Assembly: GCA_013044295.1 (NCBI GenBank)
Contig: JABEUU010000200.1
Span: forward strand, 1-44,904
DNA length: 44,904 nt
Direction: 5' to 3'
From: Candidatus Dormiibacterota bacterium
GTDB lineage: Bacteria; Chloroflexota; Dormibacteria; Aeolococcales; Bog-877
The stretch's first letter is position 1; every line of letters begins with the position of its first letter. The notes beneath the pieces were generated by a model. It searched no databases, had not been told where the DNA came from, and saw only the letters and a program-made list of their open reading frames with translations. This document shows positions 30,565 through 39,999 of the stretch, piece after piece. Position numbers and translations under genes: made by a program.

Positions 30565-31710
30565 ATGAGTGAGTCCTGGGCCGTCCCAGGACCCCCCGGG
30601 GGCGAGTGCGTTGTCGTCGGCGCCGGCGTGATCGGGCTCTCGGTCGCTCTCGCCCTGGCGCGAGCGGGGCTGGGCGTGACCGTCCTCGAGCGCGAGCCGG
30701 AATGCGGGCGCGGCACCTCGGCCGCGGCCGCCGGGATGCTGGCAGCGGGGGTTGAAGCCGCTGCCCCGGGGGCGTTCTTCAACCTTTGCCGGAGCAGCTT
30801 CCACCTCTGGCCCGAGTGGTCCGCCCAGCTTCAGGACGAGTCCAAGGTCGATTGTGAACTGGAGTTGGGGGGCCTGCTTAGAGTGACCACCAGCGCCGAG
30901 GGGGCGGTCGACCTGGAGGTGAAGCGAGCCTGGCAGCTGACCCAAGGAATCCAGGTTTCCGAGCTGCTCAGCCTCGAGCACCTTCGGCGGGAGGTCGCCG
31001 GACTGGGTCCGGACGTAGTGGCTGGACTGGTATATCCGAACGAGGGCCACGTCCACAGCCACCGGGTCCTGGAGGCCCTGCTGGGCGCCTGCATCCGGCT
31101 CGGGGTCACGATAGAGACCTCGGCTCCCGCCGATGGCGTCGCCCCCGAGGGTGATCGCCCAGTGGTGCATGTTGGCGGGCAGCAGCCCCGCGACCTGGCC
31201 GCGGACTACCTGGTCTTGGCGACCGGCACCTGGAGTCCCCCGCTGCTCCAGGAGGTGGGGGTGGAAGTGGCGATGGAGCCGGTCCGGGGGCAGATGCTGG
31301 CCATCTCTCCGGGAGGGATGGTGCTGCCCCGAATCGTGTTCGGGGATCACGGGTACCTGCTCCAGAAGCGATCCGGACTGGTGCTGGCAGGGGCCACCGA
31401 GGAGCGGGTTGGCTTTCAGTCATGGACCACCCTGGACGGTGTGCTCCAGGTTGCCGCCGCGGCCCGCCGGCTGCTGCCCGCCCTGGGGCCAGCGCGGTTC
31501 GCGGGAAGCTGGGCCGGACTGCGTCCGTTCGCCCGGGGAGGCCCCTTGCTGGGAAGGTCCCCCGCCAGCCCCAGGGTTCTTTTGGCGACCGGTCATCACC
31601 GCAACGGAGTCCTGTTGGCACCGATCACGGCCGAGCTGATCGCCCGGGCGGTGCTGGAGGGAGAGGATCCCCCGGAGCTGGCGCCCTTCAGTCCGGGGCG
31701 CCAGGCCTGA
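30565..31710 (+). CDS. FAD-dependent amino-acid oxidase, ThiO (glycine oxidase)-like
   Basis: VVVGAGVIGLSVALALARAGLGVTVLERE dinucleotide-binding motif, GTSAAAAGMLA, TGHHRNGVLLAPITAELIA. Confidence 0.88.
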   Translation: MSESWAVPGPPGGECVVVGAGVIGLSVALALARAGLGVTVLEREPECGRGTSAAAAGMLAAGVEAAAPGAFFNLCRSSFHLWPEWSAQLQDESKVDCELELGGLLRVTTSAEGAVDLEVKRAWQLTQGIQVSELLSLEHLRREVAGLGPDVVAGLVYPNEGHVHSHRVLEALLGACIRLGVTIETSAPADGVAPEGDRPVVHVGGQQPRDLAADYLVLATGTWSPPLLQEVGVEVAMEPVRGQMLAISPGGMVLPRIVFGDHGYLLQKRSGLVLAGATEERVGFQSWTTLDGVLQVAAAARRLLPALGPARFAGSWAGLRPFARGGPLLGRSPASPRVLLATGHHRNGVLLAPITAELIARAVLEGEDPPELAPFSPGRQA

Positions 31711-32422
31711 GCGTCAGCCGCAGCCCGTCCGAGGCCAGCAGGGCTCCCGGCACGGGCCGCCGCTCTCCCAGGTGGGTCAGGATGAAGCGGGTGCTGGGAG
31801 CTTCTTTCATCAGCTCCTCCACCTCATCACGCCAGAGGTGGATCGGGGCCGGAGCCGACCAACCGGTGCACTCGCAGAGCAGGTACTGGACCGACCGGGC
31901 GAGGCGGCGGATCCCGTCGCAATAGGTGGTGTCGCCGGAATACCCGAGCGATACCCCCTGGGATTCGACGCTGAAGGCCAGGCAGTGGAGCCGCTCCGAG
32001 TGCGCCACCTCGTAGGCGGTTAGCTGATAGCCGCCCAACCGCGAGCTGCGGCCGTCCTCCCATTCCTCGATCCTGGGCCCGTTCGCGGCCACCAGCTCGT
32101 CCCAGAACTCGGGCCCGAAGGTGAGCCTCCCCAGTTCCGCGACGTGCTCTTGCGTGCCCCGCGGCCCAATCAGGCGCAGGGGCGGGAGGTCGGGGTGCTG
32201 AACCAGCCTGGTCGCGATCAGGACCGGAAGATTGAGGACGTGGTCGCCGTGGAGGTGGGAGATCACCAGGGTCTCCAGGTCGCCCACGCTGCGCCCCATC
32301 TTGGGCAGCAGGCCGGTGACCGGAGCCCCACAGTCCAGCAGCAATCCGGCGTCCACCAGATAGCCGGCATTGAAGCCAGTCGCCGAAAAGGCCGCCCCGC
32401 TGCCCAGGATCGCGAGATCCAT
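31688..32422 (-). CDS. MBL-fold metallo-hydrolase (RNase Z/arylsulfatase-like)
   Basis: ILGSGAAFSATGFNAGYLVDAGLLLDCG, SHLHGDH, YSGDTTYCDGI, THLGERR. Confidence 0.88.
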   Translation of the reverse strand: MDLAILGSGAAFSATGFNAGYLVDAGLLLDCGAPVTGLLPKMGRSVGDLETLVISHLHGDHVLNLPVLIATRLVQHPDLPPLRLIGPRGTQEHVAELGRLTFGPEFWDELVAANGPRIEEWEDGRSSRLGGYQLTAYEVAHSERLHCLAFSVESQGVSLGYSGDTTYCDGIRRLARSVQYLLCECTGWSAPAPIHLWRDEVEELMKEAPSTRFILTHLGERRPVPGALLASDGLRLTLRPGAPD

Positions 32423-32435
32423 CAATCTCCTTGGG

Positions 32436-34784
32436 TCATCTGACTCTGACCAACGTGATTCGCCCGGCCGAGACCGGCTGATGGGCGGGTCGGTGGCGTC
32501 CCGCCCGCCAGCCGCGCCACAGCAAGCGAGGATAACCGCCCCGCACCAGGCGCCATTGCGCGGCCAGGTCCGCAGGGGGCCCTGAGCCCTCCGGTCCGAA
32601 GGCGACCCGGTCGACCTCCGCCCCCAGACCCGCGAAAGCTTCACCCAGACCCAGATCCCGGGTCAGGGCGGCCAGCTTGGCGCAGCTGAGCGCCAGTTCG
32701 GGCACGGTCATGGCCCGTGGGTCGCCGCTCCTGCTGAGCCGTATCGGCAGCTCCAGCCGGCGGCGGATCTGAGTTGGAGTGCGCGCGCGCCGGGTCCACG
32801 CATAGCCGATGGCGATGACCAGGACCAGGGCCAAACCCAGGGCCAGCGGGGCCCAACCCCCCTGGTTCTGGTGGCCTCTCCTCGCCACTGGGGCCTTGCC
32901 TGAGGGTGCCACCGACCGCACCCCCGGGTGCGACCTCAGGTGGGCGGGTGGGGCAGGGTTGGCCGCGGTTCTGGCGACGGCGCCGGTCGGCTGGTAGAAG
33001 CCGTCAGGTGTCGGCTCGAAGTTGACCCAGCCGTAACCGGGGAAGTAGACCTGCACCCAGGTGTGGGCGTCGGCTTGAGTGATCAGCCACTGGCCGTTGG
33101 GTAGGGTCCCTTCCTCCCCGGGGCCGAACCCAGTGACCAGCCGGGAAGGGATGCCCAGGGTGCGCAGCATCGCCCCCATGGCCGAGGCGAAGTACTGGCA
33201 GTAGCCCCGGTGCGACTGGTCCAGGAAGTAGACGATGGGCCACACCCCGGCCGGCACCTTGGGCGGGTTCAGGGTGTAGATCTCTTCCGACCTCAGGGCG
33301 TTCTGAATATTCACCGCCATCAGGTAGGGGTTGGTGGTCGCGCCGGCCATGGCCACCGCGTCTGCGGCCAGCTGGTTCTCGGCCAGGAAGCTGCCCCCCG
33401 GCGGCAGCGAGGCGTCGGCCATGACCCAGGCAGGGTACTTGGTGCCTGCGGCCTCCAGCTCGGCCGGGGTGGCGGTCGAGATGCTGCCATAGGTGGTGAG
33501 GGTTTCTGAGGACGGCAACAGGGCGGAGACTCCTGCGCTGGGCACCACCGTGGCCACCGTCAGCAGCTGGTGCCCGCTGAGCTCTCCGTTGGCAAGGTAG
33601 CGGCCACGGTCCTGGGGTGTTTGCAGCGGGGTGCCAGGGTAGAGCAGGTCGGCGACCGCCTGTGCCCCCGAGTTGATGTAGGTGACCCGGAGCGAAACCT
33701 CGCGGCGCCCGGCGGCGATCGCGACGGTGCCCTGGCCCGGTTGCTCGCTGTAGGGGAGGAACTGGCCCGGCCCGAGGCTCCGCGGGGACGTCGCCTGCTG
33801 GTACCAATTGCCGTTGCTGAACCTGGACAGCACCGCTCCCTGGAGATAGACGCTGCCGCCCGGGGCGGATGTGGTGTAGCCAAGGACCGGGGTCTCGACC
33901 TGCCGGATCGGGCCGCCGGGGACGACCGCTGTGGAGTAACCCGACACCGGCGCCACCTGCTCGCTCTGGACGACGGTCGGGGGAACCGGGGGGCCGGAGT
34001 GAAAGAAGCGCTGGCTGATGTTGTCACGGCTGAGGGGCGGCAGGAGGAGGGCGAGCGCGCTCAGGCCGATGGCGCAGGCGACCACCAGGGCCAGACCGCC
34101 GCCGGGACCGGTGCCGGCCACGGGCACTCCCTGACGCGCCCACCGGGACAGGTGGGTCTCCTGGTGGGTCCAGCCCACCAGCGCCAACCCCGATACCACC
34201 GCTCCCAGGACCGCCCAAAAAGGCGCCCCCTGCACCGCCGGAGGCACGTTCACCAAGACCGCGATGAGCAGGACCAAAGGGGCGCCCGAGGCGATCGCGC
34301 CCGCGCGTTCACGGATCGCCCACCAGCCGATCCAGGCGCCGTTGGCCCAGCAGACGATCAGCAGGCCGAACGGCTGGGACAGATTCTGCCCCGACCATCC
34401 CAGCTCCCGACCCAGGGCCGCGATCGGGTTGAGGCCCACCTGTCCTGCCGCCACCTGGCCGCTGAGGAGCGCGGCCACCACCAGACCGCCGGCCGCCAGC
34501 ACCGCCAGTCCCGACCACCGCCCGGGCAGGGCACGGGCCGAGGCCGCCGCCATCAGGACGCCAGCCGATCCGGCCAGGCAGCCCACCCATCCCACGGGGC
34601 CGAGCAGCGTGAGCCCGATCACACCGGCACAGGCCAACCCCAGCAAGGTGGCCAGCCCCAAGGTCACGAGAGGTGCCGGGCGCCACACCGGGGACTGGGT
34701 CGACGGCCGCGCTGGCCGTCTCAGGACGGCCATCCCCGCCCCCACGGTCAGCAGGATCAGGAGGGCCAGTTCCAGCTCAGACAA
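32436..34784 (-). CDS. Transglutaminase-like TgpA family membrane protein
   Basis: N-terminal multi-TM region, core YCQYFASAMGAMLRTLGIPSRLVTGFGPGEEG...DAHTWVQVYFPGYGWVNFEPTPDG (Cys-His-Asp). Confidence 0.92.
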   Translation of the reverse strand: MSELELALLILLTVGAGMAVLRRPARPSTQSPVWRPAPLVTLGLATLLGLACAGVIGLTLLGPVGWVGCLAGSAGVLMAAASARALPGRWSGLAVLAAGGLVVAALLSGQVAAGQVGLNPIAALGRELGWSGQNLSQPFGLLIVCWANGAWIGWWAIRERAGAIASGAPLVLLIAVLVNVPPAVQGAPFWAVLGAVVSGLALVGWTHQETHLSRWARQGVPVAGTGPGGGLALVVACAIGLSALALLLPPLSRDNISQRFFHSGPPVPPTVVQSEQVAPVSGYSTAVVPGGPIRQVETPVLGYTTSAPGGSVYLQGAVLSRFSNGNWYQQATSPRSLGPGQFLPYSEQPGQGTVAIAAGRREVSLRVTYINSGAQAVADLLYPGTPLQTPQDRGRYLANGELSGHQLLTVATVVPSAGVSALLPSSETLTTYGSISTATPAELEAAGTKYPAWVMADASLPPGGSFLAENQLAADAVAMAGATTNPYLMAVNIQNALRSEEIYTLNPPKVPAGVWPIVYFLDQSHRGYCQYFASAMGAMLRTLGIPSRLVTGFGPGEEGTLPNGQWLITQADAHTWVQVYFPGYGWVNFEPTPDGFYQPTGAVARTAANPAPPAHLRSHPGVRSVAPSGKAPVARRGHQNQGGWAPLALGLALVLVIAIGYAWTRRARTPTQIRRRLELPIRLSRSGDPRAMTVPELALSCAKLAALTRDLGLGEAFAGLGAEVDRVAFGPEGSGPPADLAAQWRLVRGGYPRLLWRGWRAGRHRPAHQPVSAGRITLVRVR

Positions 34785-35973
34785 CGGCCCGCCCCACGAT
34801 CGGGTCCAGGCGACCCAGGTCGTCTCCCTGCCGGACCATCCAGATGTCCAGGATCAGCCGCCACTGGGCCGGGATCCGGACAGCACCAGGCTGGGGCGCG
34901 AAGCTGCTGGCGTCGACGAAGACCGCGACCGCGCGCCGTCCGGGGTGAGAGGTGGCGGCGATCGCCTCCACCCACTCCCCGGACGGGTCCGAGGTGATCA
35001 GCACCACATTGCCGCGCGAGCGCCAGGCCTGAAGATGGCGAGGCAACACCTCGGCCAGCTTCGCCTGGCCGTCAGCTTGGGCCAGGGCCAGGGTTTCCAT
35101 GATCACCTCCTGCTGAGCCTCACCGCGGCTCGCGGGAATGTTGGTGACGAAGCGGTCGGTCGCCAGCAGAGCGACTGCCCTTCCGTGGCGCAGAGCACTG
35201 TGGGCGACCGACGCTGCCATCGTCACGGCGTACTCCAGAGAGCTCTCCGGAGCGGTGCCGTGATGGAGGCCGCGGCGCAGATCCAGCACCACCAGGAGGT
35301 CGGCGCCCTCCTCGGCGTCGAAGGTGCGGCTCATGAGCCGGCCCTTGCGTGCAGTCGAGATCCAGTGAATGCGGTTGATCCCGTCGGAGGGATCGTGCTC
35401 ACGGATGCCGGACGCACTCGGAGGCAGGTCTCGCGGCCGTCCACCCCGGTCGCTGTCCAGGCCGGCGCGAGCGCCACTGAAGGCCAGGTCCGGCATGGGA
35501 TAGACCGCCGGGTAGACCAGCACGCTGCCCTGGGCCGAGAAGCGCAAGGTGCGCGGAAAGAGCCCGAAGGGGTCGGCCAGGCGCACCTCGGTGGGGCCCA
35601 GCTGGTAGCGCCCCCGGGCCAACAGCCTAACCTCGCTATCCCAGCTGATCGTCTGCCGGGCCCCGAGGGACAGGCCGCAAGAAGCCTGATGGCCGGGGAA
35701 CCCGGCCAGGTCCCTCACCTCCAGCAGGGATATCGGCAGTCGGGAGCCGTTGCCCAATGTGAAACGCTGAGCAAACGTCTCCCCGACCATCTGAATGCCC
35801 CCTGGGGCCTGGCGCGCGAAGCTGAGCCGGCGAGCGGTAAGCCAACTCCAAAGGAGTGCCAGCAGTCCCACCAGAACCGCCGCGTAGACCACTACGAAGG
35901 CCAGCTCAACGCCGTTGATGTAGGCGAAGAAGCCGGTGACGACCACCACCGCCAGCAGGGATGCCCGCAGCAC
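34777..35973 (-). CDS. DUF58 domain-containing protein
   Basis: VRLADPFGLFPRTLRF, IREHDPSDGINRIHWISTARKGRLMSRTFDAEE; GTG start proposed at 35973 after moxR stop. Confidence 0.9.
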   Translation of the reverse strand: MLRASLLAVVVVTGFFAYINGVELAFVVVYAAVLVGLLALLWSWLTARRLSFARQAPGGIQMVGETFAQRFTLGNGSRLPISLLEVRDLAGFPGHQASCGLSLGARQTISWDSEVRLLARGRYQLGPTEVRLADPFGLFPRTLRFSAQGSVLVYPAVYPMPDLAFSGARAGLDSDRGGRPRDLPPSASGIREHDPSDGINRIHWISTARKGRLMSRTFDAEEGADLLVVLDLRRGLHHGTAPESSLEYAVTMAASVAHSALRHGRAVALLATDRFVTNIPASRGEAQQEVIMETLALAQADGQAKLAEVLPRHLQAWRSRGNVVLITSDPSGEWVEAIAATSHPGRRAVAVFVDASSFAPQPGAVRIPAQWRLILDIWMVRQGDDLGRLDPIVGRAVV

Positions 35974-36007
35974 CTTCGTCTCTGCTCCGGCTCGAGCGCG
36001 CCCGGGC

Positions 36008-36967
36008 TCAGCCGGCCGCCCGGCGGCCGCCCACCGGCACCGCCTCGGTATCGAGAACTTCTTCCAGAATGGCTTCTCCAGTGGCGCCGCGGAGCTCGGC
36101 ACTGGCGCGCAGTACCAGGCGGTGCAGCAGCACCGGCGAGGCCAGCTCCTTGATGTCCCCTGGGGTCACGTACTGGCGGTTCTCCATCAGGGCGCGGGCC
36201 TGGCTCGCCCGCAGCAGCCCGAGGCTGGCCCGCGCGCTAGCTCCCAAGGCGAGGTCGGGATGGCTGCGGGTGCGCTGCACAATCCGGACCAGATACTCCT
36301 TCAGGTCGGGATCGACATGCACGGCGGCGACCGCTTGCCGGAGGTCGGGGAAGTCCTCCGGACGGGTCACCGGCAGCAGCTCGTCGAGCGGAGAGGAGAC
36401 CCCGAAACGGTCGAGGATCTCGAGCTCGCCGGCGAGATCCGCATAACCCAGCGACACGCGCATCAGGAAGCGGTCCACCTGGGCCTCGGGAAGGGCGAAG
36501 GTGCCCTGATATTCGATCGGGTTCTGGGTCGCCAGCACCACAAACGGATCCGGCAGCGGATGGGTTGTGCCGTCCACGGTCACCTGGCGTTCCTCCATCG
36601 CCTCCAGCAGCGCCGACTGGGTCTTGGGAGTCGCCCGGTTGATCTCATCGGCGAGCAGGATCTGAGTGAAGACCGGGCCCCGCCGGAACTCGAAGACACC
36701 CTGGGTCGGATGATAGATGTTGGCCCCGGTGATGTCTCCCGGGAGCAGGTCTGGGGTGAACTGGACCCGGTCGAAGTGGCAGCCGGTGGCCTTCGCCAGA
36801 GCCTTGGCCAACATCGTCTTGCCGACCCCCGGGACATCCTCGATGAGCACGTGCCCACCCACCAACCAGGCGATCGTGCACAGGTCGATCTGGCGGCGAT
36901 TCCCAACAATCACCGTGCTGACCGCGTCGGCCAACTGGCGCACCGTGTCGGTGGCGGCAACTCCCAC
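36008..36967 (-). CDS. MoxR family AAA ATPase
   Basis: GHVLIEDVPGVGKTMLAKALA, LLPGDITGANIYHP, LADEINRATPKTQSALLEAMEERQVTVDG, VLATQNPIEYQGTFALPEAQVDRFL. Confidence 0.96.
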   Translation of the reverse strand: MGVAATDTVRQLADAVSTVIVGNRRQIDLCTIAWLVGGHVLIEDVPGVGKTMLAKALAKATGCHFDRVQFTPDLLPGDITGANIYHPTQGVFEFRRGPVFTQILLADEINRATPKTQSALLEAMEERQVTVDGTTHPLPDPFVVLATQNPIEYQGTFALPEAQVDRFLMRVSLGYADLAGELEILDRFGVSSPLDELLPVTRPEDFPDLRQAVAAVHVDPDLKEYLVRIVQRTRSHPDLALGASARASLGLLRASQARALMENRQYVTPGDIKELASPVLLHRLVLRASAELRGATGEAILEEVLDTEAVPVGGRRAAG

Positions 36968-37157
36968 CGGAAACTCCCTTCGCTAACCGAATCCCGACTA
37001 ACCAGCCAGGATCAAGCGGCAGTATAAGCCGACGCGGAGCTCCACCGGCCCGGCGCTGCAGCGGTGCCGAGGTTCCTCCACTAAGGGATCAAGCCCACGG
37101 GGTACATCTGTTGCCAATAACCGGGCGTCGCACTGAGCTGGCCCTGCGCTCACAATC

Positions 37158-37181
37158 GGCCGGGCCCTTTCGCGACCGGCC
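37158..37181 (-). terminator. Possible stem-loop (GGCCGG/CCGGCC) directly after darA-like stop
   Basis: 6-bp perfect stem, 12-nt loop, abuts TAG at 37182; no U-tract. Confidence 0.3.
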
Positions 37182-37505
37182 CTAGATGCGCTCCACCCTG
37201 CCCAGTTCCAGCACGAAGACGGTGGCCCTCCCGATCTCCACCTCGACCTCAGCGTCGGCCGCGGCGCCCGAGCTCTTGCCGTGGCTGGCGGAAAGCTGCT
37301 CGTGACGGGGGCGGCAGACGGCGCGCAGCACCCCGATCGCCTCGTCCACCAGGCTGTCGTCGAGGGCCAAGAGAAGCAGCGAGTTGCGCCGCTCCAGGAA
37401 GCCGCCCTCACTGGCCAGCCGGGTCACTCCGAAACCCTGGGCTCCCAGGGCTTCGATGCCTCGGGCCGCGTCCTGCTCGTGGACGATCGCCAGCACCAAT
37501 TTCAA
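37182..37505 (-). CDS. Cyclic-di-AMP receptor DarA/PstA-like (PII-like, DUF970)
   Basis: LKLVLAIVHEQDAARGIEALGAQGFGVTRLASEGGFLERRNSLLLLALDDSLVDEAIGVL; TTG start overlapping tmk stop; tmk neighbour. Confidence 0.88.
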   Translation of the reverse strand: MKLVLAIVHEQDAARGIEALGAQGFGVTRLASEGGFLERRNSLLLLALDDSLVDEAIGVLRAVCRPRHEQLSASHGKSSGAAADAEVEVEIGRATVFVLELGRVERI

Positions 37506-38149
37506 TCGGATCTCCTTGCGGCGAGGCGCTCCCGGGCCACTCGCTGACATTCCATCGCCAGATCTCCCGGTTGCTGATCGGCCTGAAGCAGGACCGCGCG
37601 AGCTGGGAAGGTCCGAGCCACCGCCTGATACCCCGCCCGGACCCGTTCATGGTACTGGCTGGACTCGGACTCCACCCGGTCGGGCGGCAAATCGCTGGCC
37701 CGCCTGCCCCTGGCGGTGGCCACCGGCAGGTCCAAAATCAAGGTGAGGTCGGGGAGTCGCTCCACCTGGCAGATGCGGTGCATAGCCATGATTCCGTCCC
37801 AGGGCACTCCCCGGGCCCCCTGGTAGACCAAGTTGGAGTCGAGGTAGCGGTCTGAGACCACCACCTCGCCGCGGGCGAGGGCTGGATAGATCACCTCGTG
37901 AGCCAGCTGGATCCTGGCCGCCAGGAAGAGGGAGGCCTCCGCCCAGCCCTCCAGCTCCCAGCCGCTGGTGGGCTCCAGGAGCAACTCGCGCAGCCGCTCG
38001 CCCAGGACAGTTGTGCCGGGGTCGCGGACCACCTTCACCACGTGGCCCTCCTTGCTGAGCGCCTCAGCCAGCAGCCCGGCCTGGGTTGTCTTGCCCGAGC
38101 CGTCGAGGCCCTCCACGGTGATGAAGAAGCCGCTGTCAGAATCCGTCAC
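37502..38149 (-). CDS. tmk: Thymidylate kinase
   Basis: FFITVEGLDGSGKTTQAGLLAEAL, VVSDRYLDSNLVYQGARG. Confidence 0.95.
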   Translation of the reverse strand: MTDSDSGFFITVEGLDGSGKTTQAGLLAEALSKEGHVVKVVRDPGTTVLGERLRELLLEPTSGWELEGWAEASLFLAARIQLAHEVIYPALARGEVVVSDRYLDSNLVYQGARGVPWDGIMAMHRICQVERLPDLTLILDLPVATARGRRASDLPPDRVESESSQYHERVRAGYQAVARTFPARAVLLQADQQPGDLAMECQRVARERLAARRSD

Positions 38150-38210
38150 CTGGCCGCCTCCAAATCGGTTGGTGCTGATCCGGGCGTGGTCCGCCGCGGG
38201 GCCGCCGTGC

Positions 38211-39827
38211 TCAGGACGCCTGGCTACCCGGGTAGATCCGCAGCCGCCGCCGAGGCTCCTTGCCGGTGCTGCGCGCGATCAGGTCGTGCTCCTCCACCAG
38301 CTGATGCTGGAGGCGACGCACATAGGCGTTCTGCGGCGAGAGCTCGACTGCGGTTCCGCCGCGGGCGCGCTCAATTCCGTCCCTCGCCTCGCGCAGGGCG
38401 GCGTCGGTGGGATCGACCTGCTCCAGGTTGTAGAGCTGGCTCAAAAAGGCCCGGATCTGAGCGACCGTGTTGCTGCGCAGAACCGAGATCGGAATGCCGT
38501 CCGCCTCCGCCGCCCTAAGCGGCGAATCCTGGCGCCGGTAGTAGTTCTTCAGGGTCAGCACCATGTCGGCGTCGTCGACGTGATGCTGGATGCGGACCGG
38601 CAGCTTGAGCTCTCTGACCGCCTGCTCCAGGTAGACCCGGGACACCCCATAGGGAAAGACCGAGGTGTCGGACACGGTCCCCTGGCCGCTGTGGCCGTTG
38701 ACCAACTCGGCCAGGGAGGTGGGTCGGCGTCCCTTGCTCGCCGCGGGCTCCAGCCCGAACAGCTCCCGGGATCCTCGGTCATCGAACGGAGCCGGCTCGA
38801 CCAGCCGGGTGCTGAGGCCCTTGCCTCCGCTCATCTCCCGCAGCTGGGCTGGGTGCGGGCGCCCCCGGAGGGCGTCGTCGACCACGTCTGCCAGGGGCAT
38901 GTGCACGGTCACCCGGTGGCGGTCGACGATCTCCACCAGGGCGTCGAAGGTGGGGGGAGCCTTGCGCTCCAACACCGACTTCTGGGTGCCCCTGCGGCGG
39001 GCCTCCTCATCGGATAGGGTGACGGTCTGGATCCCTCCCAGGAGATCGTTGAGGGTGGGGTTGACCAGCAGGTTGTCCAGGGAGTTGCCATGGGCGGTGG
39101 CGACCAGTTGGACACCCCTTTCGGCGATTGTCCGCGCCGCCGCCGCCTCCAGCTCGGTCCCGATCTCGTCGATGACGATGACCTCGGGCATGTGGTTCTC
39201 CACCGCCTCGATCATCACCCCGTGTTGCAGCTCGGGCCGGGCAACCTGCATTCGGCGAGCCCTCCCGATTCCGGGATGAGGGATGTCGCCGTCGCCGGCG
39301 ATCTCATTACTGGTGTCGACGATCATCACGCGCTTGCGGCTCTCGTCCGCCAGGATGCGCGCCACCTCTCGCAGCATGGTGGTCTTGCCCACGCCGGGTT
39401 TGCCCAGCAGCAGCAGACTCTGGCCGCTGACGACGATGTCGCGGATGATCTCCACCCGACCGGTGACCGCCCTGCCCACCCGGCAGGTGAGGCCGACAAT
39501 CTCGCCGGAGCGGTTGCGGATGGCGGAGATCCGATGGAGGGTGCGGGCGATCCCGGCCCGGTTGTCACCACCGAAGGCCCCGATGCGAGCCGCCACTCCG
39601 GCGATGTCGTCCATGGTGACGGGGGTGTGCCCCAGGAGAATCTCTCGGCCTTCAAAGCGTGCCTCGGGCTCGCGTCCCAGGTCGAGCACGATTTCGAGCA
39701 GATCGCCCGCGTCCTCGGGCAGAGCGTGGACAGCGTCACGCAGGGGCGCAGGCAGAGTGCCGACCAGAAGTTCCAACTCCTCTTCGAACGAGGGACCGAA
39801 TGGAAGCGGCGAAGCGGTCAGGCGCAT
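38211..39827 (-). CDS. AAA ATPase (SpoIIIAA/Ycf45-like) with C-terminal R3H-type nucleic-acid-binding region
   Basis: LLLLGKPGVGKTTMLREVARILAD, VMIVDTSNEIAGDGDIPHPGIGRARRMQV, VIVIDEIGTELEAAAARTIAERGVQLVATAHG; C-terminal basic region before stop. Confidence 0.9.
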   Translation of the reverse strand: MRLTASPLPFGPSFEEELELLVGTLPAPLRDAVHALPEDAGDLLEIVLDLGREPEARFEGREILLGHTPVTMDDIAGVAARIGAFGGDNRAGIARTLHRISAIRNRSGEIVGLTCRVGRAVTGRVEIIRDIVVSGQSLLLLGKPGVGKTTMLREVARILADESRKRVMIVDTSNEIAGDGDIPHPGIGRARRMQVARPELQHGVMIEAVENHMPEVIVIDEIGTELEAAAARTIAERGVQLVATAHGNSLDNLLVNPTLNDLLGGIQTVTLSDEEARRRGTQKSVLERKAPPTFDALVEIVDRHRVTVHMPLADVVDDALRGRPHPAQLREMSGGKGLSTRLVEPAPFDDRGSRELFGLEPAASKGRRPTSLAELVNGHSGQGTVSDTSVFPYGVSRVYLEQAVRELKLPVRIQHHVDDADMVLTLKNYYRRQDSPLRAAEADGIPISVLRSNTVAQIRAFLSQLYNLEQVDPTDAALREARDGIERARGGTAVELSPQNAYVRRLQHQLVEEHDLIARSTGKEPRRRLRIYPGSQAS

Positions 39828-39999
39828 GCCTCCTTCGCGGCGATGGAGGATGGACCCCAGGCCCGAGTGGGGCGGCCGACTCTAGCTGTCATGCCTCCCG
39901 TCGCAGGACGGCCTGGATCGAAAGGCGAGCGCCCGTCAACCGACCTCCTGTCACGCCCTGAATATAGCGCACGGCGACCTCTGGGGTGGGCGGATCGGT

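Noticed and set aside
33570-36153. Long plus-strand ORFs (475 and 629 aa) opposite the transglutaminase and DUF58 genes
   Set aside because: Compositionally biased shadows of the genuine minus-strand genes.
36968-37181. Possible small structured RNA between the darA-like gene and moxR
   Set aside because: Only a 6-bp stem after the stop codon and a possible minus-strand TATACT promoter for moxR were seen; no SRP or other known RNA signature.
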